DNA from: Pseudomonas atagonensis
GTDB taxonomy: Bacteria; Pseudomonadota; Gammaproteobacteria; Pseudomonadales; Pseudomonadaceae
Direction of reading: 5' to 3'
NCBI RefSeq assembly: GCF_011369485.1
Contig: NZ_VXCA01000040.1
Location: forward strand, 36,297 to 100,296
Length of the DNA stretch: 64,000 nt
Positions 28,606 to 37,375 of the stretch are shown piece by piece. The position numbers and the translations under genes are program-made. The notes under the pieces were generated by a model. It was not told the DNA's origin and made no database searches. It worked only from the letters and a program-made list of their open reading frames with translations. The first letter of the stretch is position 1. Each line of letters opens with the position of its first letter.

Positions 28606-29622
28606 TTGTTCACTGGACGCTGGTTTGGACTTGTGATGTTGGCTGGCGTATTGGCCGGCTGCGGCAGTGGCGATTCCATGGAAAGCTTTGGCGGGCCGAC
28701 GATGGGCAGCACGTATTCGATAAAGTACGTGCGTCACGCAGGCCTTGCCGACGCCGCGCAAGTTCGCAGCGAAGTGGAAGGGATCCTCGGTGAAATCGAT
28801 CGGCAGATGTCCACCTATCGCAGTGATTCGGACATCGAGCGCTTCAACGACTTGCCGGCCGATAGCTGTCAGAAAATGCCCGCATCTGTGTTCGAGTTGG
28901 TCCGTGTTGGCGAAGAGCTGTCAGTACAAAGCGAAGGCTCCTACGACCTGACCGTCGAACCGCTGATGAATCTCTGGGGCTTCGGCCCGCAAGGTCGTGA
29001 GGAAAAAATCCCTGATCCTGCTGCACTGGCCGAGGTGATGCGGCGTGTCGGTCATCAGCATCTGCGCATCGAAGGCGATCAGTTGTGCAAGGACGCCGCC
29101 GTCGAAGTCGACTTCAACAGCATTGCCGCCGGGTATGCAGTCGATACGATTGCCGCGCGGCTTGAAGCATTGGGTATCCATGATTACCTGGCCGAGGTCA
29201 CGGGTGAGCTGAAAGCCAAGGGCAAGAAGCTCGATGGCTCAGCCTGGCGCATTGCGCTGGAAGAGCCTCGCGATGACCGGCAAGTCGCCGAGCGCGTCAT
29301 TAAAGTCGACGGCTACGGCGTGTCGACGTCCGGCGACTACCGCAACTATTTCCTGCAGGGCGGCCGGCGCTATTCCCACACCTTCGATGCGCGTAGTGGC
29401 GCACCTGTCCTACATGACCTGGCGTCAGTCACGGTGATTAATCCTTCAGCGTTGATGGCAGATGGACTATCGACGCTGTTGCTTATTCTCGGGCCAGAAA
29501 AGGCTTGGGACTATGTCGAGAAACACAACATTGCTGCATTCTTTGTGATTCGTGCCGATACAGGTTTCGTCATTCGCACCAGTCATGCGTTCGAACGGCT
29601 CAGTGGCGCAAAAATTGACTGA
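28606..29622 (+). CDS. apbE: FAD:protein FMN transferase, lipoprotein
   Basis: 338-residue ApbE-family enzyme that transfers FMN from FAD onto Thr/Ser of target flavoproteins in the periplasm. A lipobox LAGC near residue 19 indicates lipidation. GPTMGSTYSIKY, DFNSIAAGYAVDTIA and the C-terminal metal/flavin region SGDYRNYFLQGGRRYSHTFD are characteristic. The TTG at 28606 was taken because it has GGGAG upstream and gives a proper signal peptide; the next in-frame ATG would leave too short a one. Its usual partners nqrA-F are absent here. Confidence 0.87.
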   Translation: MFTGRWFGLVMLAGVLAGCGSGDSMESFGGPTMGSTYSIKYVRHAGLADAAQVRSEVEGILGEIDRQMSTYRSDSDIERFNDLPADSCQKMPASVFELVRVGEELSVQSEGSYDLTVEPLMNLWGFGPQGREEKIPDPAALAEVMRRVGHQHLRIEGDQLCKDAAVEVDFNSIAAGYAVDTIAARLEALGIHDYLAEVTGELKAKGKKLDGSAWRIALEEPRDDRQVAERVIKVDGYGVSTSGDYRNYFLQGGRRYSHTFDARSGAPVLHDLASVTVINPSALMADGLSTLLLILGPEKAWDYVEKHNIAAFFVIRADTGFVIRTSHAFERLSGAKID

Positions 29623-29819
29623 GAACAGTACGAAAGCTGGCGTTGTAGTGCAGGCAAAAGTAGCCTACGACGCGACCAAGGGTTAATGTGCGCGGCGTTG
29701 ACGCTTCTATAGACTGTGTCCGGGTTCATTACTGGCCCCCAATTGTTCCTTCGCGCCGCCGTTCGGCGTGATTTAGCCGCCGGTGCTGCTGGCACCGCGG
29801 CCTGTTCTGAGGAGTACGC

Positions 29820-31214
29820 ATGGCTGTCTACAACTACGACGTGGTGGTGCTGGGTTCCGGCCCGGCGGGAGAAGGCGCGGCAATGAACGCCGCCAAAGCA
29901 GGGCGCAAGGTCGCGATGGTCGACAGCCGTCGCCAGGTCGGCGGCAACTGCACCCACCTCGGCACCATCCCGTCCAAGGCACTGCGTCACTCGGTGCGGC
30001 AGATCATGCAGTTCAACACCAACCCGATGTTCCGGGCGATCGGCGAGCCACGCTGGTTCTCCTTCCCGGACGTGTTGAAAAGCGCCGAGAAAGTCATTTC
30101 CAAACAAGTCGCCTCGCGCACCGGCTACTACGCCCGTAACCGCGTCGATGTGTTCTTCGGCACCGGCAGCTTCGCCGACGAGCAAACCATCGAAGTGGTC
30201 TGCGCCAATGGCGTGGTCGAAAAACTGGTGGCCAAGCACATCATCATCGCCACCGGCTCGCGCCCGTATCGTCCGGCGGACATCGATTTCCACCACCCGC
30301 GTATCTACGATAGCGACACCATCCTCAGCCTCAATCACACCCCGCGCAAACTGATCGTTTACGGCGCCGGCGTGATCGGTTGCGAATACGCTTCGATCTT
30401 CAGTGGTCTGGGCGTGCTGGTTGAACTGGTCGATAACCGCGGTCAGTTGCTGAGCTTCCTCGACTCGGAAATTTCCCAGGCGTTGAGCTACCACTTCAGC
30501 AACAACAACATCACCGTGCGCCACAACGAAGACTACGATCGTGTGGAAGGCGTCGACAACGGCGTGATCCTGCACCTCAAGTCCGGCAAGAAGATCAAGG
30601 CTGACGCCTTGCTCTGGTGCAACGGCCGTACTGGCAACACCGATCAACTGGGTCTGGAAAACATCGGCGTCAAGGTCAACAGCCGTGGCCAGATCGAAGT
30701 GGACGAGGCGTATCGCACCTGCGTGCCGAACATCTACGGCGCTGGCGACGTGATTGGCTGGCCGAGCCTGGCCAGTGCCGCCCACGACCAGGGTCGCTCG
30801 GCGGCTGGCAGCATTGTTGATAACGGTAGCTGGCGCTTTGTGAATGACGTGCCGACCGGCATTTACACCATTCCGGAGATCAGCTCGATCGGCAAGAACG
30901 AGCAGGAACTGACCCAGGCCAAAGTGCCGTACGAAGTGGGCAAGGCGTTCTTCAAGAGCATGGCGCGTGCGCAGATCGCCGGCGAGCCGCAAGGCATGCT
31001 GAAGATTCTGTTCCACCGTGAAACCCTGGAAGTGCTGGGCGTTCACTGCTTCGGTTATCAGGCGTCGGAGATCGTCCACATCGGTCAGGCGATCATGAAC
31101 CAGCCGGGCGAACTGAACACCCTGAAGTACTTCGTCAACACGACGTTCAACTACCCGACCATGGCTGAAGCCTATCGGGTAGCGGCGTACGACGGCCTCA
31201 ACCGGCTTTTTTGA
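29820..31214 (+). CDS. sthA: Soluble pyridine nucleotide transhydrogenase
   Basis: 464-residue FAD enzyme of the cytoplasm that balances NADPH and NADH. N-terminal FAD fold VVVLGSGPAGEGAA; the redox site reads GGNCTHLGTIPSKAL, with Thr in place of the second Cys of disulfide reductases, a known SthA trait. A second Rossmann motif VYGAGVIGCEYASIFSGLG and the C-terminal dimerisation domain follow. The ribosome binding site GAGG lies 7 bases before the ATG. 197 bases separate it from apbE. Confidence 0.96.
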   Translation: MAVYNYDVVVLGSGPAGEGAAMNAAKAGRKVAMVDSRRQVGGNCTHLGTIPSKALRHSVRQIMQFNTNPMFRAIGEPRWFSFPDVLKSAEKVISKQVASRTGYYARNRVDVFFGTGSFADEQTIEVVCANGVVEKLVAKHIIIATGSRPYRPADIDFHHPRIYDSDTILSLNHTPRKLIVYGAGVIGCEYASIFSGLGVLVELVDNRGQLLSFLDSEISQALSYHFSNNNITVRHNEDYDRVEGVDNGVILHLKSGKKIKADALLWCNGRTGNTDQLGLENIGVKVNSRGQIEVDEAYRTCVPNIYGAGDVIGWPSLASAAHDQGRSAAGSIVDNGSWRFVNDVPTGIYTIPEISSIGKNEQELTQAKVPYEVGKAFFKSMARAQIAGEPQGMLKILFHRETLEVLGVHCFGYQASEIVHIGQAIMNQPGELNTLKYFVNTTFNYPTMAEAYRVAAYDGLNRLF

Positions 31215-31256
31215 CGGGCTCCGGCCGGTGGCCTGAGCCGGCCGGGGAGACCGATT

Positions 31257-31979
31257 TCAGCAATTCTCGAGAGTGGCAGTGGCCAAACCGGGAAAGTCTG
31301 TAATCAGGCTGTCAACGCCGAAGTCGGCGAGTCTGCGCATCAGCGCAGGCTCGTTGACGGTCCACACCGAGACATGCAGCCCCTGACGCTGCGCCTTCTG
31401 CAGGCGTTCCGGCGTACACAGCGTCCAGTTCAGCGCAAGAATTTCACAGCCATAGCTTGCCGCGACCTTCAACGGGTCGAGCCAGGCGTACTCGGCGACA
31501 AGTCCGCGAGACACATCCGGCACCAGATCCAGCGCCGCTTTCAAGACTTCCCGTGAGCTCGAGGTGATCGTCACCTTGTCGAGCAGGCCATGGCGCTGCG
31601 CCATTTCACGAATTGCCAGCACGGTGGTGGCGGCGCGAGTGCGTGAGGCGCTTTTTACTTCCAGCTGCCAATGCTCGAAATCACACTTTTCGAACAACTC
31701 TTCCAGCGTGGGGATCGGGCATGGCTTGATCCAGCCCGGGCCGCCCTTGCGCGCGTCATAGGTCACCAGTTCGGCGGCGGTGTGCTCGACGACTTTGCCA
31801 CGGCGTTCGGTGGTGCGCTTGAGGGTCGGGTCGTGAATGACCATCAGCTCGCCGTCCCTGGACAGGTGCAGGTCCAGTTCACAGCGGCGTACGCCGTGCT
31901 TGAGACATTCCTGAAAACTGGTCAGGGTGTTTTCCGGTGCTTCGCCCTTGGCGCCGCGGTGGCCGTAGATGAGGGTCAC
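31257..31979 (-). CDS. Glycerophosphodiester phosphodiesterase
   Basis: 240-residue cytoplasmic GDPD-family enzyme (UgpQ-like) that hydrolyses glycerophosphodiesters to glycerol-3-phosphate and an alcohol. The active site is visible: YGHRGAKGEAPENTL (His and Glu), ELDLHLSRDGELMVIHDPTL (metal-binding Glu/Asp and second His). No signal peptide. It follows the PilZ gene after 13 bases on the same strand, so the two are likely one transcript. Confidence 0.92.
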   Translation of the reverse strand: MTLIYGHRGAKGEAPENTLTSFQECLKHGVRRCELDLHLSRDGELMVIHDPTLKRTTERRGKVVEHTAAELVTYDARKGGPGWIKPCPIPTLEELFEKCDFEHWQLEVKSASRTRAATTVLAIREMAQRHGLLDKVTITSSSREVLKAALDLVPDVSRGLVAEYAWLDPLKVAASYGCEILALNWTLCTPERLQKAQRQGLHVSVWTVNEPALMRRLADFGVDSLITDFPGLATATLENC

Positions 31980-31992
31980 GGTGCTTCCTTAT

Positions 31993-32574
31993 TTAAATGC
32001 CAGATTCATTCTGTTCGCGGGCCAGACGTCGTTCCTGGGCCTGCTTTTGCAAGATGTAGCGGGCGAGCAATTGCCGTTGGGCATCGGTCAGGTGTTCGAA
32101 CTCGGTGCCGATGTCGTAGCCGTCGCCCTTGCGGTCGCAATGAGTGACCCGGGCACGCAGCAACAGGCCGAGGGCTTGGGGCATCAGCACCAGTTTGACT
32201 GACAGGTGTGCGCCGGCGGCAATCGGCGTCGGGTATTGAAAGTCGATCCCGCCCTCGGAAATGATCACCGGTTGCGGCTCGCCGATATGGCCGAGCACGG
32301 TCAGGGCGACCACCTGACTGAGCAGGTCGATGCGCTTGTTCTGGGATTTCAGGAACGCAGCGATGGCCCGATCGCGTTCGCTGATCTGGCGCAACAGGTG
32401 CTGCGACTCGAATTCGCTCAGGTGCAGTTCACTGAGCAGGTTGAAGAGTGGGGAAGCATCCTGCAACACTTCCTGGCCTGCGGCTTCGGGAGCAGACAGG
32501 GGCCGAATTTCCAGTGCGATCGTGTCCTCGATACGGTAGTATTCGCGGCGATCTTCTTCATCTAATGTCGACAT
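31993..32574 (-). CDS. PilZ domain-like protein
   Basis: 193 residues. The N-terminus has RREYYRIED, containing the RxxxR part of the c-di-GMP motif; the second part reads IISEGGIDF, keeping S-x-x-G but with Ile where Asp/Asn is usual. A helical stretch (FLKSQNKRIDLLSQVV) lies between the two, so this is the YcgR/DgrA-like type with an inserted region. Binding of c-di-GMP is therefore possible but not certain. It precedes the GDPD gene and is divergent from lolC. Confidence 0.8.
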   Translation of the reverse strand: MSTLDEEDRREYYRIEDTIALEIRPLSAPEAAGQEVLQDASPLFNLLSELHLSEFESQHLLRQISERDRAIAAFLKSQNKRIDLLSQVVALTVLGHIGEPQPVIISEGGIDFQYPTPIAAGAHLSVKLVLMPQALGLLLRARVTHCDRKGDGYDIGTEFEHLTDAQRQLLARYILQKQAQERRLAREQNESGI

Positions 32575-32668
32575 GGCGAACCCATGGTAGCGGCGGTGGT
32601 CTGAGTGTAAAGCTGGTTATCGACCCCCGCCACAAGGACGTTCCTTTTCCCTCCGAACAAGCCCCGAC

Positions 32669-33919
32669 ATGTTCAGACCTCTCTTCGTATTTATCGGCAC
32701 GCGTTATACCCGTGCAAAGCGTCGCAATCATTTTGTGTCATTCATTTCCCTGACTTCGATGATCGGGCTCGCCCTTGGCGTGGTCGTGATGATCGTGGTG
32801 TTGTCAGTGATGAACGGCTTCGATCATGAGATGCGCACCCGCGTGCTGGGCATGGTGCCCCACGCAACCATTGAATCGGGCGATCCGATCAACGATTGGC
32901 AAAGCCTGGCCAACAAGGTCAAACAGAACCCGCAGGTGACAGCCGTCGCGCCGTTCACCCAGATGCAGGGGCTGCTGACCAATAACGGTCAGGTGTCCAA
33001 GGTGTTGCTCAACGCCATCGACCCGGCGTTGGAGCGCAACGTCTCGATCATCGACAACTTCATGAAACAGGGCAAACTCGACGATTTGACGCCAGGCAGC
33101 TTCGGCATCGTCATCGGCGACAAGGCCGCGACCAAGCTCGGCGTGGGCATCGGCGACAAAGTCACCTTCGTCGCGCCGGAGGTCAGCGTGACCCCGGCCG
33201 GGATGTTCCCGCGCATGAAGCGCTTCACCGTGGTCGGCATTTTCCATGTCGGCGCCGGTGAACTCGACGGGTATCTGGGCGTCACCAACCTGCAGGACCT
33301 GGCGAAAATGCATCGCTGGAAGCCTGATCAGGTGCAGGGTATCCGCCTGAAGTTTGACGACCTGTTCCAGGCGCCCCGTGTGGCGTGGAACATCGCCCAG
33401 CAGCTCGGCGAAGACCATTACTACGCCCGCGACTGGACCCGTACCCACGGCAACCTGTATCAGGCGATCCGCATGGAAAAAGCCATGATCGGCCTGTTGT
33501 TGCTGCTTATTGTTGCGGTGGCGGCGTTCAACATCATTTCCACGCTGGTGATGGTGGTGAATGACAAGAAGGGCGACATCGCCATTCTGCGCACATTGGG
33601 CGCGACGCCGGGCACGATCATGCGTACGTTCATGGTGCAGGGCACCGTGATCGGCGTGGTCGGCACCGCCATTGGTGCGGTGGTCGGGATTTTCGCGGCG
33701 CTCAACGTCAGCGCGGCGATTGCGGCCCTCGAAGGCATCATCGGCCACAAATTCCTGAATGCCGACGTGTATTTCATTGATTACCTGCCGTCGCAGGTGC
33801 AGAGCCAGGACGTTGTCATGGTCTGCGCCGCTGCGTTGGTCCTGAGTTTCCTCGCCACCCTGTATCCAGCCTGGCGTGCCGCGCGCACCCAGCCGGCGGA
33901 GGCGCTACGTTATGAGTGA
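32669..33919 (+). CDS. lolC: Lipoprotein-releasing system permease LolC
   Basis: 416 residues, inner-membrane subunit of the LolCDE ABC extractor that passes mature lipoproteins to LolA. One N-terminal membrane helix (SLTSMIGLALGVVVMIVVLS), a large periplasmic domain (about residues 45-270) and three C-terminal helices. It is a paralogue of the downstream LolE with the same MFRPL-x-x-FIGTRYTRAKRRN start. The stop overlaps the region of alternative lolD starts. Whether this gene or the downstream one is the functional LolC is assigned by gene order. Confidence 0.93.
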   Translation: MFRPLFVFIGTRYTRAKRRNHFVSFISLTSMIGLALGVVVMIVVLSVMNGFDHEMRTRVLGMVPHATIESGDPINDWQSLANKVKQNPQVTAVAPFTQMQGLLTNNGQVSKVLLNAIDPALERNVSIIDNFMKQGKLDDLTPGSFGIVIGDKAATKLGVGIGDKVTFVAPEVSVTPAGMFPRMKRFTVVGIFHVGAGELDGYLGVTNLQDLAKMHRWKPDQVQGIRLKFDDLFQAPRVAWNIAQQLGEDHYYARDWTRTHGNLYQAIRMEKAMIGLLLLLIVAVAAFNIISTLVMVVNDKKGDIAILRTLGATPGTIMRTFMVQGTVIGVVGTAIGAVVGIFAALNVSAAIAALEGIIGHKFLNADVYFIDYLPSQVQSQDVVMVCAAALVLSFLATLYPAWRAARTQPAEALRYE

Positions 33920-33926
33920 GTCGGGC

Positions 33927-34610
33927 ATGAGTGAACAAGCAATCTTGAGCTGCCGTAACCTGGGCAAATCCTACGAGGAGGGCCCGGAGTCGGTGCAAGT
34001 GCTGGCCGGTCTGCAACTGGAGTTGCACCCGGGCGAGCGGGTGGCGATTGTCGGCAAGTCCGGTTCGGGCAAAAGTACCTTGCTCAACCTGCTGGGTGGC
34101 CTCGATACGCCGACCCAGGGCAGTGTCTGGCTCGATGGCGAAGAACTCTCGGCGTTGAGCGAGAAGAAACGTGGCCTGCTACGTAACCGTGCCCTTGGGT
34201 TCGTGTACCAGTTCCACCACTTGCTGCCGGAATTCACCGCACTGGAAAACGTCTGCATGCCGCTGCTGATCGGCAAGACCGCCATCCCCGAGGCGCGTCA
34301 GCGTGCCACGGCGCTGCTGGAGCGGGTCGGCCTCGGTCATCGTCTGGAGCACAAACCTTCGGAGCTGTCCGGTGGTGAGCGCCAGCGTGTGGCGATTGCC
34401 CGTGCGCTGGTGAACAATCCGGGGCTGGTGATGCTCGACGAGCCGACCGGCAACCTTGATCTGCACACCGCCGAAGGCATTCAGGATCTGATGCTTGAGC
34501 TGAGCACTTCGATGCGCACGGCGTTTCTGGTGGTGACTCACGACATGAACCTGGCTCGTCAGATGGACCGCGTCCTGCAGTTGCAGGAAGGTTGCCTGAC
34601 GCCCATCTGA
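33927..34610 (+). CDS. lolD: Lipoprotein-releasing system ATPase LolD
   Basis: 227-residue ABC ATPase: Walker A VGKSGSGKST, signature LSGGERQRVA, Walker B LVMLDEPTGNLD, switch His in VVTHDMN. It powers LolC and LolE at the inner membrane. Start MSEQAILSCRNLG was chosen because GAGTGAG lies upstream and family members begin here; an ATG at 33912 would overlap the lolC stop by 8 bases and is possible. A terminator-like hairpin stands between lolD and lolE. Confidence 0.94.
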   Translation: MSEQAILSCRNLGKSYEEGPESVQVLAGLQLELHPGERVAIVGKSGSGKSTLLNLLGGLDTPTQGSVWLDGEELSALSEKKRGLLRNRALGFVYQFHHLLPEFTALENVCMPLLIGKTAIPEARQRATALLERVGLGHRLEHKPSELSGGERQRVAIARALVNNPGLVMLDEPTGNLDLHTAEGIQDLMLELSTSMRTAFLVVTHDMNLARQMDRVLQLQEGCLTPI

Positions 34611-34620
34611 CGGCTTGAAA

Positions 34621-34656
34621 CCCGATGCCTGAAAAGGCATCGGGTCTTTTATTTTT
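34621..34656 (+). terminator. Terminator-like hairpin inside the lol operon
   Basis: 9-bp stem CCCGATGCC / GGCATCGGG followed by TCTTTTATTTTTAT, 11 bases after the lolD stop and 18 bases before lolE. By shape it is a typical intrinsic terminator, so lolE transcription would be reduced by it or start separately. Confidence 0.8.
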
Positions 34657-34673
34657 ATACGGTGCCCCAGCGA

Positions 34674-35918
34674 ATGTTCAGACCGTTATCGATCTTTATC
34701 GGCACGCGCTATACCCGCGCCAAGCGCCGCAATCGCTTTGTTTCGTTCATTTCGATGACCTCGATGATCGGCCTCGCCCTCGGCGTGCTGGCGATGATCG
34801 TGGTGTTGTCGGTAATGAACGGCTTCCAGCGTGAAATGAGCTCGCGCATTCTCGGCATGGTGCCCCACGCGACCATCGTCGGCGTGAAGCCGATTGATGA
34901 CTGGCAGCCCGTCGCCGCCGCCGCGCTGAAAAATCCCGAAGTGACCGCCGCCGTGCCGTTCACCGAGATGGAAGGCATGCTGTCCTATAAGGGCTTGATG
35001 CAGCCGATCCAGATCAGCGGCGTCGATCCGGCCCAAGAAGGCAAGGTCTCGATTGTTGCCCAGCACATCGTCCAGGGTCGCCTCGACGACTTGAAGCCCG
35101 GCGAGTTCGGCGTGGTGCTCGGTGAAATCACCGCGCGCCGTTTTCGTCTGAATGTCGGCGACAAGATCACCCTGATCGTGCCGGAAGTCAGCACCGCACC
35201 GGGTGGCATCACCCCGCGGATGCAGCGCTTGAACGTGGTCGGTATTTTCAAGGTGGGCGCTGAACTGGATGGTTCGATGGGCCTCATCCATGTCGCCGAT
35301 GCCGCCACCATGCAGCACTGGGAGCCAAATCAGGTACAGAGCGTGCGTCTGGCGGTGAAAGATCTGTATGCCGCGCCCAAAGTCTCCTCGGACATCGCCG
35401 CCGGCCTCGGTGCCGACTTCAAGGCTGACGACTGGACCCACACCCAGGGCAGTCTGTTCAGCGCGATGAAAATGGAAAAAACCATGATCGGCCTGCTGTT
35501 GCTGATGATTGTCGCGGTGGCGGCGTTCAACATCATTGCGACGCTGATCATGGTGGTGAACGACAAGGGCGCGGACATTGCGATCCTGCGCACCATCGGC
35601 GCCACGCCACGGCAGATCATGGCGATCTTCATGGTGCAGGGCACGGTGATCGGCATTGTCGGTACGCTGATTGGCGGTGTGCTGGGCGTGATCGCGGCGT
35701 TGAACGTCAGTGAAATGGTCGGCTGGGTCGAACGCGTGACCGGGCAACACATCTTCAGTTCGGACGTGTATTTCGTCAGCAATCTGCCGTCGGAACTGCA
35801 GGGCGGGGACGTGCTGTTGATCTGTTCGGCCGGGTTTATCCTGAGCTTCCTGGCGACGGTGTATCCGGCGTGGCGGGCGGCGAAGATCGAGCCGGCTCAT
35901 GCGCTGAGATATTCGTAA
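34674..35918 (+). CDS. lolE: Lipoprotein-releasing system permease LolE
   Basis: 414 residues, same topology as LolC: one N-terminal helix (SMTSMIGLALGVLAMIVVLS), a periplasmic domain and three C-terminal helices ending before WRAAKIEPAHALRYS. It forms the heterodimeric membrane part of LolCDE. Start MFRPLSIFIGTRYT matches the LolC start; an ATG 12 bases upstream is less likely. It is separated from lolD by a terminator-like hairpin. Confidence 0.92.
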   Translation: MFRPLSIFIGTRYTRAKRRNRFVSFISMTSMIGLALGVLAMIVVLSVMNGFQREMSSRILGMVPHATIVGVKPIDDWQPVAAAALKNPEVTAAVPFTEMEGMLSYKGLMQPIQISGVDPAQEGKVSIVAQHIVQGRLDDLKPGEFGVVLGEITARRFRLNVGDKITLIVPEVSTAPGGITPRMQRLNVVGIFKVGAELDGSMGLIHVADAATMQHWEPNQVQSVRLAVKDLYAAPKVSSDIAAGLGADFKADDWTHTQGSLFSAMKMEKTMIGLLLLMIVAVAAFNIIATLIMVVNDKGADIAILRTIGATPRQIMAIFMVQGTVIGIVGTLIGGVLGVIAALNVSEMVGWVERVTGQHIFSSDVYFVSNLPSELQGGDVLLICSAGFILSFLATVYPAWRAAKIEPAHALRYS

Positions 35919-35926
35919 GTTCCCGC

Positions 35927-36036
35927 GATGCTCGTTCCTACGCTCCGCGTGGGAATGCATCAACGGACGCTCCGCGTTCGGCTCTTAAGGGGCGCAGAGC
36001 GCCCCGGGCTGCGTTCCCACGCAGAGCGTGGGAACG
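35927..36036. repeat. Composite palindromic intergenic repeat
   Basis: A chain of palindromes between convergent lolE and the sensor kinase: an imperfect one at 35927-35960, GGGGCGC-AGA-GCGCCCC at 35989-36005, and a perfect 11-bp stem CGTTCCCACGC-AGA-GCGTGGGAACG at 36012-36036. The unit CGCAGAGCG is shared by the last two. It differs from the REPINs; such GTTCCCACGC palindromes are common in P. fluorescens genomes. It may also end both transcripts. Confidence 0.8.
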
Positions 36037-36037
36037 A

Positions 36038-37375
36038 TCAGCTTCGAGGCAACTCAATCACAAACCGCGTCCATCCAGCTGCTGATTCGCAATGAATCTG
36101 CCCGCCATGGGCCCGGACGATGGACTGCGTAATCGCCAGCCCCAATCCCGCATGCTCACTGCTGCCTTCCTGACGCGCCGGGTCCGCCCGGTAAAAGCGG
36201 TCGAACAAACGCGGTAACAACTCAGCAGAAATCCCTTCGCCACTGTTCTCCACGATCACCCTCAAGGATTTCGCCTGATCGGCAACCCGCACCCGTACTT
36301 CGCCGGCCGCCGGCGTGAAGCGCAACGCGTTATCCAGCAGATTCGATAGCGCTCGGCGCAACATCGCACGATCACCCGAAAACTGTCCCGCACCGTCACG
36401 GCTCAGGCTGACCTGAGCGTCCTCAGCCAGTGGCGCAAAAAACTCCAGCAACGCATCGGCTTCTTCCGCCAGATCCAGTGGTGCACGCTTGGGCACCAGC
36501 AATCCATGGTCAGCCTTGGCCAGATAAAGCATGTCGTTGACCAGTTGTGCCATCCATTGCAGCTCCTCAAGGTTGCTGTGCAGGGCTTCGCGATAATCCT
36601 CAAGGGGGCGAGGGCGGGTGAGAGTCACCTGCGTATGGGTCAGCAGGTTCGACAGCGGGGTGCGCAGTTCATGGGCGATGTCAGCAGAAAAAGCCGAGAG
36701 ACGCTGAAAAGAGTCGTCCAGGCGTCCGAGCATGGCGTTGAAGCTGTGGGCCAGTTCCGTAAGTTCCGCAGGCATCTGCGCTTCAGGCAGTCGGGCATTG
36801 AGCGATTGCGCTGAAATCCCGCGAGCGACTGCGCTCATCCGTCGCAACGGGCGCAAACCGCTGCGTGCCGCCCAGGCGCCCAATAGCGCGGTCGCCAGCG
36901 CTGAAAGACCGACAGTCAGCCAGATCAGATGCTGCATGCGTTGCAGGAAGTGCTGGTGATGAGTGATGTCCAGCAGCAAGGTCAATTGCGCAGAATCAGG
37001 TTTTTCCGGCTGGAGCGGGGCATTGAGCAGGCGATAGTCCGTGCCGTTGTCGTTGATGGTGGCCAGGCCGGGCTGTTGCGGCAGGTTCGCCGGCTTTTGC
37101 AAGGATCGGCCGAACCAGCGCTGCCCCTCGGGGCCGCTGATGCGTAGGGTGACATCGCCCTGTTGGCTCAATTCAGCGGTGATATGCGCATCGTCGCCAT
37201 CCCCTAGCAGGGTCTGACGGACATTGCCCAACTTGCTTTCGAGCAATTGCTGATCGAGTTCAATGAAGTGTGCCTCACTGGCGCGATTGAACACCACGCC
37301 GGCCACCAGCGAAACCGTCGCGGTACACGCCGCAAACAGCAATGCCAGCCGACTGCCGAGTGACAGACGGCGCAT
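36038..37375 (-). CDS. copS: Heavy-metal (copper) sensor histidine kinase
   Basis: 445 residues: N-terminal helix, a periplasmic sensor region (about 35-150), a second helix (LIWLTVGLSALATALLGAWA), HAMP, H-box FSADIAHELRTPLSN, N-box LSNLLDNALRFTP and G-boxes. Architecture and length match the CopS/CusS family of copper- or silver-responsive kinases. Its ATG overlaps the regulator's stop by one base, so the two are translationally coupled. The metal is inferred from the divergent cupredoxin gene and the CopR-like box. Confidence 0.88.
   Translation of the reverse strand: MRRLSLGSRLALLFAACTATVSLVAGVVFNRASEAHFIELDQQLLESKLGNVRQTLLGDGDDAHITAELSQQGDVTLRISGPEGQRWFGRSLQKPANLPQQPGLATINDNGTDYRLLNAPLQPEKPDSAQLTLLLDITHHQHFLQRMQHLIWLTVGLSALATALLGAWAARSGLRPLRRMSAVARGISAQSLNARLPEAQMPAELTELAHSFNAMLGRLDDSFQRLSAFSADIAHELRTPLSNLLTHTQVTLTRPRPLEDYREALHSNLEELQWMAQLVNDMLYLAKADHGLLVPKRAPLDLAEEADALLEFFAPLAEDAQVSLSRDGAGQFSGDRAMLRRALSNLLDNALRFTPAAGEVRVRVADQAKSLRVIVENSGEGISAELLPRLFDRFYRADPARQEGSSEHAGLGLAITQSIVRAHGGQIHCESAAGWTRFVIELPRS

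Noticed and set aside
36055..36243. Small minus-strand frame within the sensor kinase 3' end
   Set aside because: It is out of frame with the kinase, which is complete through its C-terminal ATP-binding domain.
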